Of a stretch of DNA of 64,000 bases, positions 12,765-22,801 are shown in pieces; the stretch's first letter is position 1; each line of letters begins with the position of its first letter. The notes below the pieces were generated by a model, which was given only the letters and a program-made list of their open reading frames with translations, searched no databases and had not been told where the DNA came from. A program made the position numbers and the translations under genes. This DNA is from Tetradesmus obliquus. Its lineage: Eukaryota; Chlorophyta; Chlorophyceae; Sphaeropleales; Scenedesmaceae. Location of the stretch: positions 4,532,501-4,596,500 of the forward strand of contig CP126203.1 in NCBI GenBank assembly GCA_030272155.1, in the 5' to 3' direction.

Positions 12765-14992
12765 CTACTGCCAGAGCTGCACAGCTGCTGCTGCCGCCGC
12801 AGCAGCCGCAGCTGCTGCAGCTTGGCTGTTCTGCATCGCCTTGACAAACTCCACAGCGGGGCCTACCCCACCCAGCACACCAGCTATCTGCTGCACAAGC
12901 TGCAGGATATCCGGCTGCTGCGGCTGCTGCTGCTGTGGCTTGGGCTGCTGTTGCGCTGCTGCAGCTGTGGCATTGCTCAGCAGCGACAGCAATGAGCTGC
13001 TGCTGCCGCCCAGCAGCGCCGAATCCTGCTGCTGCTGCTGCTGCTGGGTGTCCAGGCCACTGTTAAGGCCCAAAATTGGCAGCTGGCAGCTGCTGGTAGC
13101 TCCAAGCATCAGAGGACTATCAGGAGCAGAGCCTGAGCCAGCGGTATAGTCACTGGTGCTCAGCAAGTCCATCCCAAGCACCCTGCGGCTTGCATTGCAT
13201 GCAAAGTTGCAGTTATAGCCAGATGTAAGGCTCAAGGGGCTGGCAGAAGCAGCAGCACACGATGTGTTTGCTGTCGCGGGGCTGCCCGGTGCAATCTTGC
13301 GCGCCTCCTGCTGCTGCTGCTGCTGCTGCTGGTGCAGGGCCAGGGCCAGTGCAAGTGAGGGGCTGCTCGCCCCCAGCAGCACGTGCCTGCTGCCTGCAGC
13401 TAGTGGCTGCTGCATGCTGGGCGTTGCTGGGATCAGCAAGCTGCGGTTGAAGCTGCCTCCGCTGCTGCTGCTGCAGCGGCCAGCTGCTGCTGCTGCTGCT
13501 GCTGGTGCTGGATCTGTGGCGCAGGCAGCCGGGCCGTGCTGTGTGTCATCATCCACCTGCAGCTTAGCCTGCCGCGCTGTGTTGAGCGCTGCAGCTGCTG
13601 CAGCTGCAATGTGCGCACGCGTCGCCGCCTCTGCTGCATCTGCATCTGCTGCTGCTGCCAGCTTGGCATCAGCAGCCACATCAGTTGCTGCAGCTGCATT
13701 GTCTGTAAGCAGCACCTCAGCTGTAGCCAGCTCTGTATCTTGCTCCATTGCTGCTGGTGCATCGCTTGCTGCTGCTGCTGCTGTCTTGGCACGCTTGGCC
13801 TCCGGCTCCTCAGCAGCTGCTGCTGCTGCTGCAAATGTGTTGTTGTCGGCGGTGTCTGAGGCTGGTGCTGCTGCGCAGCTGCCGCCTGCACGGCGCTTCT
13901 TGGGCTGCAAGCAAGCAAGCAAGCAAACAGAGCAACGTCAGGCAAGAGCGCCGAGTACACAACAATGCCAGCGGTGTTGGTGGAGGTAGTGACACGCGGA
14001 CCCTACAAATGCTCGTGCTACGCGATGACCCATCTTCCTGTGCCATTGCAGTTGGCTAATATATGTCTTGCACAGTATCCTTGCACTCCTCTGGCAGCCT
14101 ACACTCATCAGGCTATTCAGCCAGCCAGCTACTCACCACCACCTTCGTCAGCGTGCGGTTGCGCAGGAAGCGAATGCCGCATGCATTGCAGAGCACTGGC
14201 TTGCCCTTGGGCCCCTTGCGCCACTGGGGGGAGCTGACAGCGCCGCAGTGGCAGCAGGGCCCTGCAAGGTCCTGCTTGGCCTTCTTGCTGCTCTTGCATG
14301 AAGCGGAGGGTGCTGCAGCTGCCTCTGTTGCTGCTGCTGCTGCGGCGGCGGCAGCCTCGGTTGCTGCTGCTGGGGCACTGTTTGGGTCTGCTTGTGCCTG
14401 CGGTGCAGCCAGCTCTGCTGTGGGGCTCTTGAGGGGGGCATCTGCCTGTGGTGCTGCATCAGCTGCTGCGCAGCTGAGCGCTGCTGCTGGCGCGTTGCGG
14501 CAGCTGACAGCACCAAGCAGCAGCGCTGCAGCGGCGTGCTCTGGGTCGCAGGCCATCGCAGAGTCACCTGCAGATAGGGTTGGGGAGTTGCCGGGCCGGA
14601 GAGCATTGGTGGGGACGCCGGGTGAGTAGGTTTGGCGTGGTGGGCGTTTTTCGGTTTTCCGGGCAAGCTTTGATCGCGCAGCGACGCCACTTTTGGGCAA
14701 TTGAACGCCTAACAGGTGTCATGGTGAAGCAAACGTGGCCAACACCAAGCAATTCCGGCAGCCAACACCGGGACCACCAACTCGCGCCTGCCAGTAGCCC
14801 AGCCAGCCCCCGATCGGACACAGCAGAGTTCCACTCACCCTGTTGATCTTCAAGACGTGCGGTGTAGCCATCCATCGCTGCGCGTTGTGGCCGGCTGCTC
14901 TTGCGGGCCTTTCGGCCATTACGCAGCACTGGTGCCACAGGATTGGCCGTCAGCTCACTACGTACACTTTCTGTATCGCTGTAGGCCTCCAT
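12765..14992 (-). CDS. GATA-type zinc-finger transcription factor, Ala/Gln-rich (copy 2)
   Basis: Three exons on the minus strand close in frame to 574 aa: 14992-14839, 14567-14137 and 13904-12765. The organisation matches copy 1: acidic N-terminus ([14 protein letters not shown]), the same phase-1 intron, then a CX2CX18CX2C GATA finger (C156/C159, C178/C181), then an exon opening PKKRR as nuclear localisation signal. Copy 1 has an extra intron after that signal; here the signal and the whole C-terminal region share one exon. The C-terminal region carries long Ala and Gln runs, a block shared with copy 1 ([27 protein letters not shown]), a second block (SSCQLP preceded by LMLGAT), and the terminal DILQLV...LGGVGPA motif before poly-Ala. 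An 86-bp stretch of the finger exon is identical at DNA level to copy 1. It is most likely a nuclear transcription factor; its targets are unknown. Confidence 0.88.
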
Positions 14993-16060
14993 TGGCGTCC
15001 AGCAGCTGCTATAGACGATTGGCTGTTTGGTGTGCTTGAGGTTAGCTGGCCGATCGGACCACTGGAGGTTCTAATCGCCTCGTTGATTCATGTAACAGCC
15101 AACAAAACAAGTATATGGCGTGCCAGCGGAAGCAGAGCACCACCAATAGTGCTGAAGTTGGCTTTGCAGAACCAAGATCTAGGCTTGCCGTTGCCTTTAC
15201 TGTCACTTATAATAAGAACATGTAAGGTTTCGTATAGTGACGTGGTTGCTGAAGCCAGAAAGTACCTGAGAAAGAGTCTTTGGCACGTCCAAGTTGCCCA
15301 AGGACTAACAACTCGGTCAGCCCTGCTGCCGCCTCGTTCCGCCAGGGTCTATGCGCACCAAAGCTTTTATTGTCACCAACAAAGCAACTAAAGTGGTTGC
15401 TACACAGGGTGATGGTAGCGCAATGCGATTCTTCCGAATGCGCTTTTCAATGTGTCGATAGCCACCGCACCTTGAATGTATTTCGATATGAAAAATTTAT
15501 GTTGGTGATTTCGATTGAAATGTGGCGATCTAAAGACACACCAACTCCGGGTGGATGCAAGTGGCACTGCTGGTGACTGTACTTGCATCGCTGGCAGCTG
15601 CTGCCCAGCGAAGTCCGTGACAGTGCCCAGCAAGCAACTTTGAGGATGCGTGTTTGAGGCTGAGGGCAGGTCACTGGCTCTGAATGTTTACTGTGCAAGA
15701 TGGGTGTGTTGCTGCAAAGATTACAGACAGGTTTAACATCCAACCATGGCCCAGCTGGGCCCCTCAGGGGCCTGGGCGCACACTGGCTACTGGCCAGCTG
15801 TTGTGGCAGAGCTGATGCTGGCTGTAGTCTATTTCAGTTGAAAACTTGCCAAGCATGAAATGGTTTACAGATGCGCCAATCAACGGCATACTTCACAGCA
15901 TGCTTCCACTGCCAGTGCATGAGTCATGCGTCCTCAGGAGGCGCATGTCAGCAGCAACTATCAGCAATCACAGTTTTTGACAACAACCCTGCCAGCGTTA
16001 GGTGCACCGGACCCCTCCATCTGTTTAGCTGCAAAACTGTTTAGAGCCGCTCTGCAGGGA
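14993..16060. other. Intergenic region upstream of GATA copy 2
   Basis: About 1.1 kb with no supported gene. It should contain the promoter of the GATA gene that starts at 14992. No clear TATA box or repeat is visible, and the short open frames lack any domain signal. Confidence 0.5.
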
Positions 16061-16067
16061 TCTGCAG

Positions 16068-16124
16068 CCCTGGCAAGCACAGCTGGTGCAGCCCTGGCAG
16101 CTGCAGTGCAGCCCTGGCAGCTGC
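16068..16124. repeat. Minisatellite at the transposon insertion site (left flank)
   Basis: The motif GCAGCCCTGGCA occurs three times in tandem-like spacing directly outside the left terminal repeat. One 20-bp unit starting GCAGCTGCAGTG (16097-16116) is also found immediately outside the right terminal repeat at 27865-27884. Removing the transposon and one 8-bp copy restores a continuous repeat, so the element apparently inserted into this minisatellite. Confidence 0.65.
16117..16124. repeat. Target-site duplication, left copy (GCAGCTGC)
   Basis: The 8-bp GCAGCTGC abuts the left terminal inverted repeat (one C intervenes at 16125) and recurs directly after the right one at 27865-27872. Zisupton/KDZ elements make 8-bp duplications. 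The sequence is palindromic and low in complexity, so chance identity is possible, but the reconstructed empty site supports it. Confidence 0.6.
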
Positions 16125-16125
16125 C

Positions 16126-16188
16126 AGCTAAGTCACCTGATAAGGGCTACCAACATGGGGTAGGAACTCCTAACCAAAGCTGGTATGA
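16126..16188 (+). repeat. Left terminal inverted repeat of the KDZ element
   Basis: 63 bp starting AGCTAAGTCACCTGATAAGG and ending GCTGGTATGA, an exact reverse complement of 27802-27864. The base before it (C) also matches, so the repeat may be 64 bp. Sequence identity ends sharply after it. Confidence 0.9.
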
Positions 16189-16843
16189 AAATATCACGCA
16201 CTGCAGCGCAGCCTTACTGCTGTTATTTATGTCTTTAGACATGGTAAGCTCTTGATCTAGCACAGCCGCCAAGCAGGTGACTACGTGGCGCCCCCTCACC
16301 CCCGCCCCCCCCCCCCGGCCCCCTTGGGGCCCCAGCACCCAGCAGTGTTGACGCCGAGATAGCACTGCATGCATAATGTAACATAGAGATTCAGACGCAG
16401 CTAGAGATGACAGAGAGCATCCTTACTGTTGCTAAGTCACTGCTGTTGCAAGTCATGCCACAGTGACTTTCTGTGTGAAGTAATGCAGCATAGCATACCA
16501 TCATGGTATGCTGACAGAACACCCTGCTTTAACACATAAAAGGATGCTTTTGACATTTGTCCGAAGTAGTAATAGGTAGCAGCCGTAAGACGTGATCATG
16601 TTTCTACGTTTGAACAGCCCATTCAAACCTGCATGACAGGTTCGCCAGCGCTGCTGCAATGGCGTCAGGAATAAATGTGCTTCAGTTTGATCGCCACCTT
16701 GCTGTACCTTCTGGATGCTGCTGTTGAGTACGGTGCCACAGCGGAGCAGACAGTGAGGCCGGTGCATTTGGCTGGTGGCGACAACATTGCGCACAAACGT
16801 ACAAATAAGTGTCTGACTTTGATACTTTTACTCTCATATCACG
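16189..16843. other. Left subterminal region of the KDZ element
   Basis: Between the left terminal repeat and the accessory gene. It contains an interrupted poly-C tract at about 16299-16323 and probably the promoter of the accessory gene. No exon is evident. Confidence 0.5.
16299..16323. repeat. Interrupted poly-C tract
   Basis: A run of cytosines broken by one G, inside the left subterminal part of the transposon, followed by GGCCCCCTTGGGGCCCC. It is a likely sequencing or assembly weak point and a potential non-B DNA structure. Confidence 0.7.
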
Positions 16844-19400
16844 ATGGCAAAGCGCAGCAGCGCGCGCCAGCAAGCCAGAAAGGTGGGCTGCAGGCAGTTG
16901 GTTGACAAATGCTAGCTGCTCAGCTTGCTGCGCGAACTCTGTTGATGTCAACACTCAATGCTTGGGACTGAATACCATGGGTTTGAATATCTGCAGCTGG
17001 CGAAACTTACCAAGGCTGCAGCACAGGCGCTTGGCAAGCAGCAGCAGCAGAAGAAGAAGCAACAGCAGCAGCAGCAGCAGCAGCGCCCAGCTAAGCAGCC
17101 GCACCAGCGCAGTAACCAGTCTGAGACGGGCAGTGTTGCTGAGCAGGAACCAGCACCAGGTGGCAGTGCCGCTGCTGCTAGCCAGGGGCGGTGTCAGGCC
17201 AGAAGCCAGAAGAAGACCAAGAAACAGCTGAACGTCAGCAACCTGAGAGCACGTCTGTATATGGGTGTGCAGAGGCGCAGCATGAAGCTGCGAGCTGCTC
17301 CTGGTGGGGCTACTGACGTGGTGGTGTTCGTGCACTTTCCGCTTGGCCTGAATGGCAAGCTGCGCACCGTGTTCCAGGGGGTGACAAAGCAGCAGGCAGG
17401 TGCCATCCTTGGCGCGCTGATAGAGATGACGGGCTGGGACGACGAGCGCCTGGAGGCCAAGTACCAGGAACTTGTCTCAGGTGCGGTGGTACACTGGAGC
17501 GTCTTCACAAGGGCTGTGCCTATTGCAGAAATTCCCTTGTGTTCCTTTGCAGCGCATGGATGTGCATCAACCCCATTAAACACTATCATGCTGTACCATA
17601 TGAAGCTACTGTTCCCCCGCTGTTGTACCTGAAAGCACCTGCGTGGGTCTCACCTTCCCGTGTGCTTCTGCTTCTGCATTGCTGCACTACTCTGCTGCTC
17701 ACAGGTGGCGAAGACAGTGCTAAGCACGATGATCAGGGGCAGCAGCTGGAGCAGGACGCCAGCAGTGACGCTGACAGTGAATTATGCAGTGAGACAGCAG
17801 AGGAAGAAGATGCAGACGCAGAGGACGAGCAGCAGCAGCAGCAGCAGCAAGGACGGCGGCTGCGGCGCCTGCAGCAGACTGGCAGCCGTCGCGCAGCAGA
17901 GCATGCAGAGCAGCAGCAGCAGCGCGCCGATGATGCAGCAGTTCTGCAGGAGCTCAACGAGGTTGTTGCAGACGCGTGTGGCGGCATGCGCGAAGCAGTC
18001 ACGGCAGTGCTCACTGGTGGGTTTGCCAGCAGATTGTGTATGTGTGATGCATGGGTGCAGGTATCAAGGCGTTGAAAAGCTGGTGGTGCGTGTCGGTCAA
18101 TATGGTAGCTGCTGTGTTGTGAAGCACCAACAAGGAACGTGCCTGCTTCGAGGTGAGCAGAGCTCTGCTCAAACGCCACTGCTAGCACTTGGCATACCCC
18201 TGATCTGGTGTTGTCTGCTGCTTCCACCTGTGCTCGCCACTGCTCAACCCTTGTACCCCAGGTGCGCAGGCTGACGGCTGTCTGGCCGAGATCACCAAGG
18301 GCCAGGTGCGCACAGCCGTGGAGGAGCGGACTGGCTGGAACCTGGACCGCGAGACTGGCTCAGCACCACTGCGCAAGCTGTTCAGCGAGGTTCTGGAAGA
18401 GCTGCACACGCAGTTCTGGTCACAGGTAGGTGAAACCATGTGCAGCCGCGCGCTGCTAGCTTGTTGGGCTTACCGTTTTGAGGCTGCCCCAAGTTGCTTC
18501 AATTTGTCGCATGCAGGCCACTTAGCTTGCTCCTCTGCTGCTTCAGTATACTTGCATGCCATGCTGCCGCTGCTCTTGCCACTGAGTTGGTGCTCCTGAT
18601 GCTGCATGAACAACCAGAATGTCAGGATCCCGTATTCATCAAGTTAAAATCCTTTTGCATGTCGTTCTGGTGCTGATGCTGCTTGTTGCCGCCCCTGCTG
18701 TCGTGCTGCTGTGCTGCCGGGATGTTGGCTGGTGCTTATCCGGCCCTGTGCCACAGGACCAGCAGCAACAGGTGCAGCACCAGGAGCAGCAGCAGGAGGA
18801 GCAGCAGCAGCAGGAACAGGAGGCAGCTGCAAACCGTGCCGCAGCTGGCCCACGCCGCCAGCAGAGGAAGGCAGCAGCCTGCGCCAAGCAGGCCGTGCTG
18901 GCTGTGCTGGGCAACAGCCAGAGCCTGTCAGCTGCGGCAGCAACAGACAAGGCTGTCAAGGCATCCCAGCGTGCAGCGCTGCCGGTTGAGGTGCCTGCTC
19001 CTGCCACTGGCGCTCAAAAGAAGATGGTGCAGCAGCTGCCATGCGATGGACTGGTGCGTACAGCCTGAACATGTGCTGGTATTTTGCGATGCATGTTTTG
19101 TATTCTTCAGCGATCAGCTTGCTTGCGTGTTGTCTGTTGTCTGCTGAGATGTTCCTAAGTGGTTCTGCGGCTGGCCAATTGCAGGGCATCAACGTGGAGG
19201 GAATGCTGCACCAGCTGGAGGCTGCGCTGGGCCGCAGCAAGGCAGCAAGCGGTAGCGCGAATGGCATCCAAGCTGTGGAGGACGACCTGGACTATGCTGA
19301 GCGCCTTCTGGGCGTGTGCAAGCCGCCGCCAGGCCGTCTTGTGGCTGCGTTGGCCAAGGCGCGGACCGCACTCAACACACAGAAGATTGGGCTGCAGTAG
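16844..19400 (+). CDS. Accessory protein of the KDZ transposon, DEK_C-like
   Basis: Six exons close in frame to 503 aa: 16844-16882, 16997-17480, 17705-18016, 18262-18425, 18757-19053 and 19185-19400. The N-terminus is basic (MAKRSSARQQARK), followed by a Gln/Lys-rich run (residues ~25-45) and a globular block (~90-174) with VTKQQAGAIL...TGWDD. An acidic and Gln-rich linker follows (~177-230), then a segment ITKGQVRTAVEERTGWNL (~285-310). The last segment and its LRKLFSEVLEEL continuation resemble the DEK C-terminal DNA/chromatin-binding fold; this is resemblance by eye, not an established match. A second Gln-rich stretch (334-360) precedes a helical C-terminus. It lies between the transposon ends, converges on the transposase gene, and is probably a DNA-binding or chromatin cofactor for transposition. 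I know of no named family for the full protein. Confidence 0.78.
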
Positions 19401-19428
19401 CTCATGTGCGCTCCTAGCGCACAGTTGG

Positions 19429-19433
19429 TGTAA
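19429..19433 (+). terminator. Candidate poly(A) signal of the accessory gene
   Basis: TGTAA lies 28 bases after the TAG stop at 19398-19400. Position and motif fit green-algal polyadenylation. Confidence 0.45.
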
Positions 19434-22400
19434 AGCGCGGGGTTGTGGCCGGGTCAGGCAGGCGTTGCTGTTGGGAATGTTGCGCCGTGGACGCATGTTG
19501 CTGATGTGTTGGTGTAGGTTTTTGAGAGTGGCTTCCCTAATCCCGCCATGTATTGCTGTCATTGCAGTATCAGTGCGTCACTGGCAACAGCGCAGTGTTC
19601 ACAATGGGTTGTGCGCACAAGCACAGTACTCAGTGGTCAGCTGAGTCACCTGACAAGGGCTACCAACATGGCAGTGGTGGTGACACCTGGCATGCATGGT
19701 CACACTATCTATGATGATGGGCCAAGTACATATGCTGCGACAACGTACAGTAACTGATGATGTGCAGCAGGCCGTCTTGTGCAGCTGCTGCGGTGTGGGT
19801 GGCGTGCTGTTGCCACAGGTTCTGATATGTGCACAAGCAGTAGGTGCTCAGGTTGCACTGGCATTGTTGAAAAATGGAACATGCAGAGCTAGTGCCTTCG
19901 GCTTTCTTGCTTCGTAGATGTGTTGTGCATGCATGTTGTAGCAGCAACTATATTCTTGAGAATGCTGCAAGCTCACTGTGTGGTGCTGCTGCCTCTGGTC
20001 CAAGGGATTGGTGTTACATGCAGTACATGATTTACTTTGATACGCATGCACGCAGACGGTGCATGCGCATGGGCGCTCTGGTGTGGTCGGCTCGTTTGGG
20101 GTTTGTGTTGGCTGTACAAATGTGCACAACACCGGCTGCATGGCAGCACGTGCAGCAAAGCAATTCGTGCCTTCGCTGCATATGTAGCATGAATGGTTTC
20201 TTTGTGTGCATATGTGCTTGTGCAAACAGGCGTGCGGTAGCACGCAGCTGTTCAAGGCGAACTGTTGGTGTTGTGGCGGTGATTGACTGCAGTACAAGCA
20301 TGCTCGACTTGAGTGGCTGACTGGCTTCAGGTTGCTCTGCGCGTGTGGCCGCTGTAGAAGGCGCATTGTTGCAGTGTGACTACAAGGCTGCTGCTGATTG
20401 CAGCCCATGTAGAACATGTAGTGTATGCACACCCAGGCAGTCCCTTTAAACAGTGCTGTTATGGCTTTGCCAGCGGTGTGGTTGTGTTGCACACGGCAAA
20501 CAAGTTGCTGTGGCGTGCAACAGACCGGTAGCTGCTGATGACAACATTTGTGTGGCTTCAAGGGTAACGTATCATGTTGATTGTGAGCTGGAAAGGTGCA
20601 TGACACTGCAGACTGTTGTCACTGTTCTTGGTGCCGCCTGCCCTGCCGCACCTGTGCGGGTTGTGTGCGCTGTATATATACAGGGCAGCAAGGCTGTCAA
20701 TGCTGCATCTGCAGCAGATGTCTTTACACAGCCCAACAACACTTGCTGCCCTTACACAATGCGTGGAGGTGCCAGCACACCTCAACATGCAGCCGCTGCT
20801 GCAGGCCGGTGCCACTCAGCCTCTGGCGCCCTCAACCTCGCCTTCTCGTCGCTCGTGTGCTGCACACGGACACCAAAGGTTGCGCCATCATTGCTGGTGT
20901 GTGCGGGCTGCCGCACACGTGTACGTGCAACGGCATCCTGTACACACCAGCAATCTGTGTATTACACAGAGCGCGTTAGCGGGGCCGGGATGTGATGGCT
21001 GCCCTCGTCACACAGCATTGCGGTGTACAGCCTACATGGCAAATCAAAGAACAGCGCTGGTAACATGAAAGCGCAGTCAAGCATGCACTGTTGCCCTCGG
21101 GGCTCGGTGGGTGTTTATATTCATTCTTATACATGATGTTGTTGTGCGCAACCAATGAAGAGCTTTTAAAGCAGGTGTGTGCAGGTGGCTCATTTGGATC
21201 TCAGTGAGGTCAGCAATAGACGTTGCTGGCGCACTCAAAGCACTTCGTCTAACATTTAACAGCATACACATGTGCGCTGTCTTGATGCTGATGTCGATTG
21301 TTGGTGGCAGCATGGCTGCGCTGTCTGTAACCCACTCCATGCGCCTGTGGCCTTGATGCTTTTAAAAGCGCAATGCATGTACAACAGAAGCCCCCAGTGG
21401 GGTGCAGGTGCTGTACCAAACACCAAGTGACCAGCTGTTGATGCTGACCAGCACCAGCCATGACTGCAGAACCAGGTTGATTCCACACATGTCTGCGTTC
21501 TACTGAGATATGGAGTATGGCAATGGCGCAACTCATACCGACAGCAATAACGCCAAGCGAGTGGGCCTGCAATCGTCATGCATGTGGCCCTATAAGCCTT
21601 GCTAAGCCTTGCTACTGCGGCATCATCGCTGTTGGCCCGAGCCTGAGTAGGCCTGCTACGTTTGCGCTGGATGGTATATGTGTGCTGGATGGTATGTGTG
21701 TGCTGTGCAGTGCCGCACCACGTTGCTAGCTGCTGGCCTCCATCCCGGTACTACATAGTCCCGCGCAAAAGTGATTGAATGCAGTCACACGGCTGCTAGT
21801 GTGCGATGTTATGCACTGCATCATGCAGTGGTGTTGTGCGCACAGCAGCGGCGTATAACTAGGCCAGCTTCATGTCTTTGTCAGATAGTTTCTTGCACGT
21901 TATAGTTGAACTGTCAGGCTTGAGCTATGCTGCTGCCATCTACATACACAATCCTAGGTGCAGGTATGTCTTTCAAGGACAGTTGCATGCTTGTATCAGA
22001 ATGCAGTACCTCTCAAGACACAGCAGCAACGGAAAGTGGCCGCCTTTCTTGCAGTGTCTTAGCCAGTGCCTTAGCTGTACATGCCCGACTATAGTCAGCT
22101 GGCTGGCCATCACTGCGCTAGTGCAGCAATGCTGTCAGTGCCGAAGAAATATGCCTCAGGGTGTCAGTGTGCCTCAGCCAGTGACCCATCATGCCAACAC
22201 TGCTCAATGCAGTGTGGCCTGGCCGGCTGTGGGTTCTGCTCCTATGACAGTGCATATTAGCCAGTAGGCCAAGCGCTTGGCTGCAGTCAGCTGAGGCGCT
22301 GCGCAGGCCAGGCATGCTGCACTGCAGCTCATTGCATACTATGTTGAACTGAATCTTTCATCAACCTCATCCTTCACCAGTTACCCATTGCAAAGTTGAC

Positions 22401-22697
22401 TCAATTGAGCCCTTTCAAGGGCCTTTCCATTGTTCATCAAGCTCTGAGGGCGCACCCATCCTGGCCAGCATGCCAACTATAAAGGTGACTGCTGCCCAAC
22501 TTCAGCAACCTAGACAGCTAGCCTAGGTTACGGTGAGGAGTGCACACACAACTGTACTTTTACACCTCAATTGACGTACGATCATGTCAACGCATGCAGT
22601 AGCAGATGGCCACTTGGAGATGCAGTGCGCCACGTCAACTGTACGCTGCACTATCACAAGTGCTACAAGGGAGCGCTTCCAGTATGGCCATGGCACT
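19434..22697. other. Non-coding centre of the KDZ element
   Basis: About 3.3 kb between the two convergent genes. Apart from the terminal-repeat-like segment at 19638-19671, I see no exon, domain or long repeat; the open frames present are short and biased. This is unusually long for a spacer inside a transposon. Confidence 0.5.
19638..19671 (+). repeat. Internal partial copy of the KDZ terminal repeat
   Basis: 34 bp reading CAGCTGAGTCACCTGACAAG onward matches the outer 34 bases of the left terminal repeat with two differences, in the same orientation as the left end. It lies 238 bp after the accessory gene. It could be a relic of a nested element, an internal transposase-binding site, or a trace of how the element was assembled. 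Confidence 0.75.
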
Positions 22698-22702
22698 TTA
22701 CA
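22698..22702 (-). terminator. Candidate poly(A) signal of the KDZ transposase gene
   Basis: On the minus strand this is TGTAA, 99 bases downstream of the transposase stop codon. Confidence 0.4.
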
Positions 22703-22801
22703 ACAGTAGAGTGACATACACACAAAATATATCTAGCCGCGTGATACCTGTTGTACTGCACTAGGGCCATGTCACCCCGCCATGGGCCGCAGGGCAGAGC
22801 T

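Noticed and set aside
13264-13989. Long plus-strand frames opposite GATA copy 2 (241 aa, Ala/Cys/Ser-rich)
   Set aside because: They are antisense shadows of CAG/GCA-rich coding sequence, with no start or splice context of their own.
18060-18082. Possible extra exon of the accessory gene (GIKALKSWW) after a GGTGCAG acceptor
   Set aside because: No donor keeps the frame, and the flanking exons join in phase without it.
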